64,000 nucleotides of DNA, from contig NZ_JBHZSP010000006.1 in the NCBI RefSeq assembly GCF_043643765.1, positions 1 through 64,000 on the forward strand, written 5' to 3'. Below are positions 9,234 to 18,373 of the stretch, in pieces (positions within the stretch are counted from its first letter, which is position 1; each line of letters starts with the position of its first letter). The notes below the pieces were generated by a model, which was not told where the DNA came from, made no database searches, and saw nothing but the letters and a program-made list of their open reading frames with translations. This stretch comes from Marinomonas posidonica_A. GTDB lineage: Bacteria; Pseudomonadota; Gammaproteobacteria; Pseudomonadales; Marinomonadaceae. The position numbers and the translations under genes were made by a program.

Positions 9234-10316
9234 ATGTTACTTCTTCTAACGACCTATTTAAGTAAGTACCACACCTTTTTTACCGTATTTAATTATCTGT
9301 CACTGCGCGCCATTTTGGGTGTGCTGACGGCACTGGTTATTTCGTTGCTAATTGGTAATAAAGTGATTGTTATGTTGCAACGTCTGCAAATTGGTCAGGC
9401 GATTCGCGATGATGGTCCACAGACCCATTTATCTAAAGCGGGCACTCCTACCATGGGGGGCGCGTTGATTATTTTCTCTATTTCGGTCAGTACGCTTCTG
9501 TGGGGCGATTTAACCAACCATTATGTCTGGTTGGTGCTCTTGGTGATGCTAAGTTTCGGAGCTATTGGTTGGGTGGACGATTATCGTAAAGTCGTCGAGA
9601 AAAACCCGAGAGGCTTGCCAGCGAAGTGGAAGTATTTTTGGCAAAGTTTTTTTGGTTTGGCGGCGGCGATATTTTTGTATCTGACAGCAACGACGCCAGC
9701 TGAGACATCGTTGATCGTGCCATTGTTTAAAGACATCGTGATACCGCTTGGTATTTTCTTTGTGGTGCTGACCTACTTTGTCATCGTGGGCACCAGTAAT
9801 GCGGTTAACCTGACAGATGGTCTTGATGGGCTGGCAATTCTACCGACTGTGTTGGTTGGTGGCGCCTTGGGTATTTTTGCTTATTTGACTGGTAACAGTC
9901 AATTTTCTGAATACTTGTTGATTCCCTATGTTCAAGGAACAGGGGAGTTGCTGGTGTTTTGTGCGGCTTTGGCTGGAGCGGGCTTAGGCTTTTTATGGTT
10001 CAACACTTATCCTGCACAAATTTTCATGGGTGATGTGGGCTCACTTGCCCTTGGTGCCGCCTTAGGTGTGATTGCTGTTATCGTGCGGCAGGAGTTGGTG
10101 CTATTTATCATGGGTGGCGTATTCGTGATGGAGACCGTGTCGGTTATTTTGCAAGTGGCATCTTATAAGTTGACCAAGCGTCGTATTTTCAGAATGGCGC
10201 CAATTCATCATCACTTTGAATTGAAAGGCTGGGCTGAACCAAAAGTTATTGTGCGTTTCTGGATCATTACCGTGTGTTTGGTATTGGTTGGTTTGGCTAC
10301 GCTGAAAGTACGTTAG
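9234..10316 (+). CDS. mraY: Phospho-MurNAc-pentapeptide translocase MraY
   Basis: A 360-residue polytopic membrane enzyme that transfers phospho-MurNAc-pentapeptide to undecaprenyl phosphate, making lipid I. The Mg-binding motifs are visible: WVDDYRKV (about 115-122), NLTDGLDGLA (about 191-200), and the catalytic-site loop PIHHHFELKG near the C terminus. Same length as E. coli MraY (360). Confidence 0.98.
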   Translation: MLLLLTTYLSKYHTFFTVFNYLSLRAILGVLTALVISLLIGNKVIVMLQRLQIGQAIRDDGPQTHLSKAGTPTMGGALIIFSISVSTLLWGDLTNHYVWLVLLVMLSFGAIGWVDDYRKVVEKNPRGLPAKWKYFWQSFFGLAAAIFLYLTATTPAETSLIVPLFKDIVIPLGIFFVVLTYFVIVGTSNAVNLTDGLDGLAILPTVLVGGALGIFAYLTGNSQFSEYLLIPYVQGTGELLVFCAALAGAGLGFLWFNTYPAQIFMGDVGSLALGAALGVIAVIVRQELVLFIMGGVFVMETVSVILQVASYKLTKRRIFRMAPIHHHFELKGWAEPKVIVRFWIITVCLVLVGLATLKVR

Positions 10317-10326
10317 GAGAGTTGTC

Positions 10327-11673
10327 ATGTCGTTGATCGGGTCAGATCGGGTTAGAGCCGTTGTCGGCTTGGGAGCGACAGGCTTGTCTTGCGCGCGCTT
10401 TTTGGCGAGTAAAGGCTTGGACTTTTATGTGGTCGATTCAAGAGAACAGCCACCAGGCTTAGAGGATATAAAGGCGTTTTGTCCACCTGAGCGGATTTTT
10501 ACTGGTTCGCTGGAGGTATTAGAAACCTTAGGTGTCACCGAGTTGTTTGTGAGTCCGGGCATCGCCCTTAAAACCCCTGTTTTACAGCGGCTAGCTGAGC
10601 AGGGCGTCTCTATGCGTGGCGATATCGATTTGTTTTGCGATTACGCCAACGCACCTTTTATTGCCATTACAGGTTCTAATGCGAAAAGTACGGTAACCAG
10701 TTTGCTGGCTTTACTGTTACAGGCAGTGGGCCATAAAGCCATTGCTGGCGGTAACTTGGGGTTGCCTGCACTGGATTTACTGGCGCCAGATGTGGATTTC
10801 TATGTGTTGGAGTTGTCCAGCTTTCAGCTTGAAACTACCCATGCTTTGCAAGCGGATGTCGCTTGTTTGTTGAATGTCTCAGAAGATCATATGGATCGTT
10901 ATGACGATTTATATTCTTATCAAAGGGCCAAGCAAAGAGTCTATCGCGGTTGTAAAGCGGCCGTCTGTAATAAACAAGATATTCTGACCGCGCCTTTACT
11001 CGCAGAAGGTGTACCGGTTCGAGCCTTTACTACTAAGAGCCCAGACCTGAAAGAATTTGGTTTATTGCCGGATGAATCCGGTGCATGGCTGTGTCGTGGT
11101 GTTGAGCGTTTGTATCATACTTCTCAAATCGCTTTAAAAGGTTCGCATAATCATGCCAATGTATTGGCTTGTTTGGCTATGTTGGAATTGCTAAAAGTGG
11201 ACGTGACATCGCCGAAAATTGCCGCGGTGCTGGCGGAATTTGGTGGCTTGGCTCATCGCTGTGAAACAATACGTGAGCATCAGGGTGTGACTTACATTAA
11301 TGATTCTAAAGGTACGAACGTCGGTGCGACCTTAGCGGCCTTGCAAGGTTTGGGAAGCAATCAGAAGAATATTTTATTGTTAGCGGGTGGTGATGGTAAA
11401 GGGGCTGAATTCAAGGATCTTGCTAAGCCCATGCTGGCGTATGTTCGTCATCTTTATCTGTTTGGTAAAGATGCTCACCGCATTGCTGAAATTGTACCTG
11501 AAGGAGTTGAATTGTCTCGCTTTGATACGCTTGATGATATGGTTTCGGCGTCTTCTCAGCTGGCTCAGCCTGGTGACATTGTCTTGTTTTCACCTGCCTG
11601 TTCGAGTTTGGATATGTATAAGAACTTTGAGCAGCGTGGTCAGCATTTTGTTGATTTGGTTAATCAGCTATGA
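10327..11673 (+). CDS. murD: UDP-MurNAc-alanine:D-glutamate ligase MurD
   Basis: A 448-residue Mur ligase that adds D-glutamate. It has an N-terminal Rossmann-like domain (GLGATGLSCARFL), an ATP loop ITGSNAKSTV (Ala in place of the common Gly before Lys), NDSKGTN and a C-terminal domain ending in FSPACSSLDMY..FEQRG. Its stop overlaps the ftsW start (ATGA). Confidence 0.97.
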   Translation: MSLIGSDRVRAVVGLGATGLSCARFLASKGLDFYVVDSREQPPGLEDIKAFCPPERIFTGSLEVLETLGVTELFVSPGIALKTPVLQRLAEQGVSMRGDIDLFCDYANAPFIAITGSNAKSTVTSLLALLLQAVGHKAIAGGNLGLPALDLLAPDVDFYVLELSSFQLETTHALQADVACLLNVSEDHMDRYDDLYSYQRAKQRVYRGCKAAVCNKQDILTAPLLAEGVPVRAFTTKSPDLKEFGLLPDESGAWLCRGVERLYHTSQIALKGSHNHANVLACLAMLELLKVDVTSPKIAAVLAEFGGLAHRCETIREHQGVTYINDSKGTNVGATLAALQGLGSNQKNILLLAGGDGKGAEFKDLAKPMLAYVRHLYLFGKDAHRIAEIVPEGVELSRFDTLDDMVSASSQLAQPGDIVLFSPACSSLDMYKNFEQRGQHFVDLVNQL

Positions 11674-12857
11674 CTTGGTTAACTCTGTTTGATCGGGTAT
11701 CTCTGCGCGAATTTATTCGTGTGGATGCTTGGTTTTTGGCGTCTGTCCTGGCTATATTGGCGTTGGGTTTGGTGATGGTGTCAAGTGCCTCTATTTCCAT
11801 CTCCGAAAGCATTCACGGTCATCCGTATTTCTTTATGGTAAGGCAGTCTCTTTATCTTTTACTTGGTTTAATGTTTGGTGCGGTGATGTTGTCGTTGCCC
11901 ACTGCTCAATTGCAAAAATGGGGCATCCTAATGATGGGGTTGTCTCTGATTTTATTGATCCTAGTGTTAGTACCTGGCATAGGTAAGAGTGTTAACGGGA
12001 GTCGTCGCTGGATCAATCTAGTTGTCTTTAACTTGCAAGCTTCGGAAGTCGCCAAAGTGTGTATGGTGGTGTATGTCTCTGGTTACTTAGTGCGTCGCGC
12101 CGATCGAGTTCGTGAAGGTTGGGTTGGGTTCGTTCTACCTCTCTGTCTGTGTAGTATTTTTCTGTTGTTTTTGCTTTTTGAGCCGGATTTTGGGGCTTCC
12201 GTTGTGTTGTTGGGCACGGTGATGGTGTTGCTGTTTCTTGGTGGTGCGCCCCTTTATCAATTCTTACTTTTGTTGGCCGCAGCGGTTTGTATGCTTGGGG
12301 TCGTGGCCATATCAGAGAGTTACCGTCTGAAGCGTCTAATGAACTTTATTGACCCGTGGGCCGATCCGTTTAATGAGGGCTACCAATTAAGTCAGGCATT
12401 AATTGCTTATGGGCGCGGTGAATGGTTTGGCCTTGGGTTAGGGAACAGTGTGCAGAAGTTATCTTATTTACCAGAAGCTCATACGGATTTTGTGTTTTCG
12501 ATCTGGGTTGAAGAAACCGGCATGGTTGGCGGTTTGCTGTTAATTCTGTTGTTTGGTTTGATGGTAAGTCGTGCGTTTAAGATTGGTTATCGTGCAATGT
12601 CTCTTGATCGGCCTTTTGCTGCCTATATGTGCTTTGGTTTTGCCATTCTTATTTTGGCGCAGGTGATTATTAATATTGGGGTGAATACGGGCTTTTTGCC
12701 AACGAAGGGGTTGACCTTGCCGCTGATTAGTTTTGGTGGCAGTAGTTTAATTATTACGCTGGCCAGTTTGTTTGTGGTGGCCCGTGTAGATGTTGAAAAT
12801 CGTCGGGCTCAATGGTCAGACTCGAGTGCCAATATGGATAAAGAGAGTGAGCGATGA
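11670..12857 (+). CDS. ftsW: Septal peptidoglycan glycosyltransferase FtsW
   Basis: A 395-residue SEDS-family membrane protein with about ten transmembrane helices. It polymerises lipid II at the septum with FtsI. Family landmarks are NGSRRWI (about residues 108-114), FEPDFGASVV with the catalytic-type Asp, and the C-terminal NTGFLPTKGLTLPLISFGGSS. It overlaps murD and murG by 4 bases on each side. Confidence 0.97.
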   Translation: MTWLTLFDRVSLREFIRVDAWFLASVLAILALGLVMVSSASISISESIHGHPYFFMVRQSLYLLLGLMFGAVMLSLPTAQLQKWGILMMGLSLILLILVLVPGIGKSVNGSRRWINLVVFNLQASEVAKVCMVVYVSGYLVRRADRVREGWVGFVLPLCLCSIFLLFLLFEPDFGASVVLLGTVMVLLFLGGAPLYQFLLLLAAAVCMLGVVAISESYRLKRLMNFIDPWADPFNEGYQLSQALIAYGRGEWFGLGLGNSVQKLSYLPEAHTDFVFSIWVEETGMVGGLLLILLFGLMVSRAFKIGYRAMSLDRPFAAYMCFGFAILILAQVIINIGVNTGFLPTKGLTLPLISFGGSSLIITLASLFVVARVDVENRRAQWSDSSANMDKESER

Positions 12858-13927
12858 GTAAGGTAAAAAAAGTCGTCATCATGGCTGGCGGTACAGGTGG
12901 TCATATTTATCCTGCCTTAGCTTGTGCGCATGATTTTAGGGAAAAAGGTCTAGAGGTGCATTGGTTGGGATCGAAAGGGGGTATGGAGGAGTCCATTGTG
13001 CCGCAACACGATATTCCACTTCATACGCTGTCTATTAAAGGAGTGCGTGGTAAAGGTGTGTTGGGTCTTGCCGCTGCACCGTTTCGTATTCTTCATGCCA
13101 TAGGTCAGGCAGTCGCTGTTTTACAATCTATAAAACCTGATGTGGTGTTGGGTATGGGTGGCTTTGTTGCTGGGCCTGGCGGCGTTGCTGCGAAATTGCT
13201 TGGTATTCCTTTGGCAATTCATGAGCAGAATGCGGTAGCTGGCACGACGAACAAGCTCTTAGCCAGAATCGCTAGGTTAAAAATGCAGGCGTTTTCAGGT
13301 GCTTTGCCTAACGCGTTAACGTTAGGTAACCCCATTCGCCGTGATATTTTGCAACAGGTGGTGCGCTCATCTCGTTTGGAGACGGCAAGGCCGTTAAGAT
13401 TATTGGTCGTTGGGGGGAGTTTAGGGGCAAAGGCAATTAATGATGTGATCCCTAAAGTGCTTGCAGAATGGCCTTTTTCTCAGCGGCTGGATGTATGGCA
13501 TCAAACTGGAAAGCGTAATCACCAAGAAGTGCAAGCCTTATATGACGTTCTAAAGGTGGAAGCGCGTGTTGATGCTTACTTAGAGAATATGAATCAAGCG
13601 TATTATTGGGCGGATGTGGTATTGTGCCGGGCTGGTGCGATGACGGTCAGTGAGCTGGCAGTAGCTGGTTTGCCTTCGATATTGGTGCCATATCCTTTTG
13701 CCATTGATGACCATCAAACAGAGAATGCTCGTCATCTTGAGAAAGTCGGCGGGGCGTATTTGTTGCCACAGCCTGAGCTCAGCAGTGAAAAAGTTATTTC
13801 GATGCTGGCGGGGTTGCTAGAAAGTGAAGAAACATTATTGAAAATGGGTGAGCAGGCGAAGTTGGTTGCTCATCCGAGTGCAACACAAGATGTGGTTGCA
13901 CATTGCTTAAGGTTAGTTAAATCATGA
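12854..13927 (+). CDS. murG: Lipid II synthase MurG
   Basis: A 357-residue GT28 glycosyltransferase at the inner face of the membrane. It adds GlcNAc to lipid I. The N-terminal glycine-rich loop is AGGTGGHIYPALA (about 11-23), GMGGFVAGPGG and HEQNAVAGTTNK follow, and the UDP-GlcNAc-binding C domain has CRAGAMTVSELAVAGLPSI. Overlaps ftsW and murC by 4 bases. Confidence 0.97.
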   Translation: MSKVKKVVIMAGGTGGHIYPALACAHDFREKGLEVHWLGSKGGMEESIVPQHDIPLHTLSIKGVRGKGVLGLAAAPFRILHAIGQAVAVLQSIKPDVVLGMGGFVAGPGGVAAKLLGIPLAIHEQNAVAGTTNKLLARIARLKMQAFSGALPNALTLGNPIRRDILQQVVRSSRLETARPLRLLVVGGSLGAKAINDVIPKVLAEWPFSQRLDVWHQTGKRNHQEVQALYDVLKVEARVDAYLENMNQAYYWADVVLCRAGAMTVSELAVAGLPSILVPYPFAIDDHQTENARHLEKVGGAYLLPQPELSSEKVISMLAGLLESEETLLKMGEQAKLVAHPSATQDVVAHCLRLVKS

Positions 13928-15345
13928 TAGAAAACAAAGCTCAATACGATATCCCGACCATGCGTCGAATCCAAAATATTCACTTTATTGGTATTGGCGG
14001 TGTGGGGATGTGTGGTATTGCAGAAGTGCTGCATAACCAAGGGTATCACGTATCTGGCTCTGATCTTAAAGCGTCTTCTACGACGGATCGTTTAGCGGAG
14101 TTAGGAATTAAAATATACATAGGGCACATGGAAGAAAATGTTCATGATGCTCATGTGATTGTGGTGTCCACTGCAATTAATGAAGCAAATCCAGAGATCA
14201 TTTGGGGTAAAGAGCATCGTATTCCAATTGTCCGACGAGCTGAGATGCTTGCTGAGCTGATGCGTTACCGACATGGTATTGCCGTTGCCGGTACGCACGG
14301 TAAAACGACGACAACCAGTTTGATGGCGTCGGTGTTGGCGGCCACAGGTGAGACACCCACTTTTGTGATTGGTGGTCGATTAACCAGTGCTGGTACTAAT
14401 GCTCAGCTTGGTAGTAGTTCTTATTTGGTGGCAGAAGCGGATGAGAGTGATGCGTCTTTTTTACATTTGCAGCCTCAAACGGTGATTGTCACCAATATTG
14501 ATGAAGACCACATGGATACCTATCAAGGTGATTTTGAGAAGGTAAAGCACACTTTTGTAGAGTTTGTTCATAACCTGCCTTTCTATGGTTTGGCGGTGAT
14601 GTGTGTGGATGATGCGAATGTCCGTGAGATACTACCTGCTCTGAGCCGTCCAGTCTTGACCTACGGCATTGAGCAAGAAGCCGATTTTTACGCGACGGAT
14701 ATCAAGCAGACGGGGCGTTATTGTGAGTTTATGGCACATCGCCCTGAAGGTGAGCCATTGAAGATACGTTTGCCGATGCCGGGTCGTCACAATGTGCTGA
14801 ATGCTTTGTCGACAATTGCAGTCGCTACAGACTTAGGTGTAGACGCTGCGGCTATTCAAGCTGGCTTGATGGGGTTTGAAGGGGTTGGTCGGCGTTTTCA
14901 AGAGCAACAACCTTTGGTGCTTGGTAATGGTTCAGAGGTCATGTTTGTGGATGATTATGGTCATCATCCAAGTGAGGTGTTGGCGACGATCAAAGCCATT
15001 CGTGAAGGCTGGCCTGAGAAGCGTCTAGTGATGGTGTATCAACCACATCGATTCTCTCGTACCCGTGATTTGTATGAGGATTTTGTTCGCGTGTTATCGC
15101 AAGTGGATGTTTTGTTGTTGCTGGATGTTTATGCGGCAGGTGAGCAACCGATCAATGGTGCGGACAGTCGTTCTTTATGCGGTAGCATTCGTCAGCGCGG
15201 CACTGTCGATCCAATCCATGTAGGTGGTGAATCGGATTTGCGCGCCATTTTGAGTAATGTGCTTCGTGAAGGGGATTTGCTCATCACACAAGGTGCTGGT
15301 GATATCGGATCGGTGTCGAAAAAATTGTCTGTGGATGGGATTTGA
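13924..15345 (+). CDS. murC: UDP-MurNAc:L-alanine ligase MurC
   Basis: A 473-residue cytoplasmic Mur ligase that starts the stem peptide. It has an N-terminal nucleotide-binding loop HFIGIGGVGMCGIAE (about 20-34), an ATP loop GTHGKTTT (about 118-125), and the C-domain motifs DDYGHHPSE and YQPHRFSRT. The TGA stop lies 1 base before the ddl ATG. Confidence 0.97.
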   Translation: MIENKAQYDIPTMRRIQNIHFIGIGGVGMCGIAEVLHNQGYHVSGSDLKASSTTDRLAELGIKIYIGHMEENVHDAHVIVVSTAINEANPEIIWGKEHRIPIVRRAEMLAELMRYRHGIAVAGTHGKTTTTSLMASVLAATGETPTFVIGGRLTSAGTNAQLGSSSYLVAEADESDASFLHLQPQTVIVTNIDEDHMDTYQGDFEKVKHTFVEFVHNLPFYGLAVMCVDDANVREILPALSRPVLTYGIEQEADFYATDIKQTGRYCEFMAHRPEGEPLKIRLPMPGRHNVLNALSTIAVATDLGVDAAAIQAGLMGFEGVGRRFQEQQPLVLGNGSEVMFVDDYGHHPSEVLATIKAIREGWPEKRLVMVYQPHRFSRTRDLYEDFVRVLSQVDVLLLLDVYAAGEQPINGADSRSLCGSIRQRGTVDPIHVGGESDLRAILSNVLREGDLLITQGAGDIGSVSKKLSVDGI

Positions 15346-15346
15346 T

Positions 15347-16294
15347 ATGTTGAAAGCGTTGCAAGATTCAGTGATCGCTGTGATTTATGGTGGTCGTTCT
15401 GCAGAACGTGAAGTGTCTTTAGAAAGTGGCACTATGGTGTCTAAGGCGTTGCGTTCTAAAGGCTACCAAGTAGTTGATGTGGATCTATATGGTGCAGAGC
15501 AATCAGCGGACCCTATTGCCCAATTACAATCTATCGAGTTTGATTTAGCCTTTATTGCCTTACATGGTGGTGAAGGTGAGGATGGTCGCGTTCAAGCATT
15601 ATTGGAAATGATGGGGAAACCTTATACAGGCAGCTCTCCGTTGGCCTGCGGTTTCGCTATGGATAAAGTGCTTACTAAGCGATTCTGGCGTGGTTTAGGC
15701 ATTCCAACGCCAGCGTATTTGTCTTTTTCCGGAGCGGCAAGTGTTGCTGAGATTGAGCAAACAATGTCTTATCCTTTGATCGTTAAGCCGTCTCGTGAAG
15801 GGTCTACTATTGGAATTAATAAGGTTGCCAATGAAGAAGAGCTGGAGGCCGCTTTGCTGCAGGCCCTAGAATACGATTCGGATGTGTTGGTTGAGGAGTT
15901 TGTTAACGGGCCGGAATTTACCATCACCATCATTGATGACGAAGCCTATCCGCCGATTGGTTTGCAGCCCTCAGAGGATCATAAGCTTTATGACTATGAG
16001 GCAAAATACCTAGCAGATGATACACAATACCTTTTGCCTTGTGGTTTGAGTGAGGGTGATGAAACTGAGTTAAAGCGCTTGTCTTTGGAAGCGTATCGAT
16101 CGTTAGGTTGCCGTGGCTGGGGGCGTGTCGATGTGATGCGAGATCAGCAGGGGCAGTTTTGGGTGCTGGAAGTAAATACGGCGCCTGGTATGACGTCTCA
16201 TAGCCTTGTGCCGATGGCAGCAGCGCATGTTGGATTAGATTATGCAGCCTTGGTGGAGAAAATCGCTCAGCAGGCTTGGTCTCAAGCAAGGTAA
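15347..16294 (+). CDS. ddl: D-alanine:D-alanine ligase
   Basis: A 315-residue ATP-grasp ligase supplying D-Ala-D-Ala to MurF. Motifs: GGRSAEREVSLESG (about 15-28), ALHGGEGEDG, YTGSSPLACGFAMDK, KPSREGSTIGI and the metal-binding VLEVNTAPGMTSHSL. The frame is open 30 codons upstream into murC, but the ATG at 15347, right after the murC stop, gives the normal family start. This is the dcw-linked form usually named ddlB. Confidence 0.96.
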   Translation: MLKALQDSVIAVIYGGRSAEREVSLESGTMVSKALRSKGYQVVDVDLYGAEQSADPIAQLQSIEFDLAFIALHGGEGEDGRVQALLEMMGKPYTGSSPLACGFAMDKVLTKRFWRGLGIPTPAYLSFSGAASVAEIEQTMSYPLIVKPSREGSTIGINKVANEEELEAALLQALEYDSDVLVEEFVNGPEFTITIIDDEAYPPIGLQPSEDHKLYDYEAKYLADDTQYLLPCGLSEGDETELKRLSLEAYRSLGCRGWGRVDVMRDQQGQFWVLEVNTAPGMTSHSLVPMAAAHVGLDYAALVEKIAQQAWSQAR

Positions 16295-16303
16295 ATAACA
16301 TTG

Positions 16304-16984
16304 ATGAGGCTGGCAGCGTTCATTGGGGCGATACTTTTGATTGTGGTGGCAAGTTTTCAAGGGGAAGATTCCCCAGATACTTGGTTTGCAATTGAAAAAA
16401 TAGATATACAAGGGAATTTGCAAAATACTTCGCAAGTAGAACTTCAGCAAGAGTTCTCGCCGCTATTGGGGCAAAGTTTGCTTGGGTTGTCGGTGAAAGA
16501 GGCCTTGGCTGTGGTTTTGTCATCACCATGGGTGGAAAAGGCAGAGGTTCGTAAAGTTTGGCCAAATACCTTGCAGGTGATTGTGCACGAATACGTCCCT
16601 CTTGCATACTGGCGCGATGGGCAAATTATTTCCGCTTCGGCCGTTGTGATTTCTCCTCGTGTGTTGCCGGATTTGCCGCTGCCTATTTTGTATGGTCCGG
16701 TGGATTCAAGTGACGTTGTATTGGAGCAGTTTGGTCTTATTAGCCAGGTGTTAGCATCGACGTCATTGCGGATTGCGAGACTCACTTTGGAGCCTAGGGG
16801 GGCTTGGCAGATTGTTTTTAGCAACGGCTTAGTCGTTAAGCTGGGTCGAGATGATATTTTAGAGCGATTACAGCGCTTTATAGCCGTGTATAAAAGCGAT
16901 TTATCAGGTAGAATAGAACAAATTACTTCGGTCGATGCGCGTTACCCTCATGGGGTTGCGGTGGGCTGGAAGAAAAAAAATTGA
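16304..16984 (+). CDS. ftsQ: Cell division protein FtsQ
   Basis: A 226-residue bitopic membrane protein that recruits FtsL/FtsB. One N-terminal membrane helix (about 3-20), a POTRA domain (about 28-97, FAIEKIDIQGN...ESPWVEKAEVRKVWPNTLQV-like) and a beta domain ending RYPHGVAVGWKKKN. A TTG codon directly precedes the ATG and could also initiate. The N-terminal cytoplasmic part is shorter than in E. coli FtsQ (276 residues). Confidence 0.93.
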   Translation: MRLAAFIGAILLIVVASFQGEDSPDTWFAIEKIDIQGNLQNTSQVELQQEFSPLLGQSLLGLSVKEALAVVLSSPWVEKAEVRKVWPNTLQVIVHEYVPLAYWRDGQIISASAVVISPRVLPDLPLPILYGPVDSSDVVLEQFGLISQVLASTSLRIARLTLEPRGAWQIVFSNGLVVKLGRDDILERLQRFIAVYKSDLSGRIEQITSVDARYPHGVAVGWKKKN

Positions 16985-17057
16985 TTTTGGCCCATTTGTT
17001 GCTTTTTTAAACAGCAAATGGTCCGGATTACAACGCACATAATACCGGGAAGGTGAA

Positions 17058-18332
17058 ATGATAGTCGGTCTAGATGTAGGCACATCGAAAGTTATCTGTT
17101 TGGTTGGCGAAGTGCTAGCTGATGGTAGTTTGGAAATTGTCGGTATTGGCTCTCATAGTTCTAAAGGAATGAAACGCGGCGTTGTCATTAATATTGAGTC
17201 AACAGTCCAGTCTATTCAGCGAGCCGTTGAAGAAGCGGAGTTGATGGCTGGCTGTAATATTCATTCGGTTTACGTCAGTGTGGCAGGCAGCCACATCCGA
17301 AGTCTTAATTCTCACGGCATAGTTGCGGTGAAGGATGGAGAGGTTCAAACGGAAGATATTGAACGTGTGATAGATGCAGCGCAAGCTGTGCCTATTTCAT
17401 CGGACCAGCGAGTACTGCATATTCTGCCGCAAGAATATCACATTGACTCTCAGGAGGGGATTAAAGACCCACTTGGTATGTCGGGTGTGAGATTAGAGGC
17501 CAATGTTCATTTGATTACTGGTGCGGTCAACGCGGTGATGAATGTTGAGAAATGCATTAAGCGATGTGGTTTGGGCGTAGATGGTGTCATCCTGTCTCAG
17601 TTGGCGTCCAGTGATTCGTCATTGAGCGAGGATGAAAAAGAGTTAGGTGTTTGCCTGATTGATATTGGTGCCGGCACTTCAGATATTGCAGTTTGGATCG
17701 ATGGTGCTCTGCATCATACTGCTGTCGTGCCTGTAGCAGGAGATCAAGTAACCAATGATATCTCAATGGCCTTGAGAACTCCGACACAGCATGCTGAAGA
17801 AATTAAGGTGAAGTATGCTTGCGCTATGTCTTCTATGGCGTCGACTGATCAAGTGTTGCAGGTGCCCAGTGTTGGGGATCGTCAACCTCGATCTATTACA
17901 CGTCATGCGTTAACGGAAGTGGTAGAGGCAAGATACGAAGAAATTTACAATTTAATTCTGGATGAATTAAGACGCAGTGGTTACGCCGAGCGTATCCCTG
18001 CAGGTATTGTGATTACTGGTGGTACGTCGCTCATGGAAGGTGCAGCAGACTTGGCAGAGAAAGTTTTTCAAATGCCGGTGAGGTTGTCTGTACCAGATTG
18101 TACTAAAGGAATGTCAGATATTGTCGATAACCCAATATATTCAACCAGTGTTGGATTATTGGCTTATGGTAGTAAAGAGGCTGATGTAGCCGAAATCGCT
18201 AAAGGGATGATGTCTAAGACGCAAACTAAACGTGATGCATCAATTTTGGCTCCGAAAAATGAAACCAAGCCATCTTTCAGTGCAACGAAAGCTTGGCAGA
18301 AGTTGAAACATTGGTTTCAAAGTTATATCTAA
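17058..18332 (+). CDS. ftsA: Cell division protein FtsA
   Basis: A 424-residue actin-like ATPase that anchors FtsZ to the membrane. Actin phosphate-binding loops are present at GLDVGTSKV (about 3-11) and DIGAGTSDI (about 198-206), with ITGGTSLMEG near 320. An acidic-to-basic tail ends in an amphipathic helix (KAWQKLKHWFQSYI), the membrane-targeting sequence. A 73-base gap separates it from ftsQ, and 41 bases from ftsZ. Confidence 0.97.
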   Translation: MIVGLDVGTSKVICLVGEVLADGSLEIVGIGSHSSKGMKRGVVINIESTVQSIQRAVEEAELMAGCNIHSVYVSVAGSHIRSLNSHGIVAVKDGEVQTEDIERVIDAAQAVPISSDQRVLHILPQEYHIDSQEGIKDPLGMSGVRLEANVHLITGAVNAVMNVEKCIKRCGLGVDGVILSQLASSDSSLSEDEKELGVCLIDIGAGTSDIAVWIDGALHHTAVVPVAGDQVTNDISMALRTPTQHAEEIKVKYACAMSSMASTDQVLQVPSVGDRQPRSITRHALTEVVEARYEEIYNLILDELRRSGYAERIPAGIVITGGTSLMEGAADLAEKVFQMPVRLSVPDCTKGMSDIVDNPIYSTSVGLLAYGSKEADVAEIAKGMMSKTQTKRDASILAPKNETKPSFSATKAWQKLKHWFQSYI

Positions 18333-18373
18333 CCAAAATTGATAGCGAATTTTTTTGAGGAGCGAGTAAGCCC

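Noticed and set aside
15257..15346. N-terminal extension of the ddl frame into murC
   Set aside because: The extension is Cys-rich and unlike ligases; ATG at 15347 after the murC stop gives the family start.
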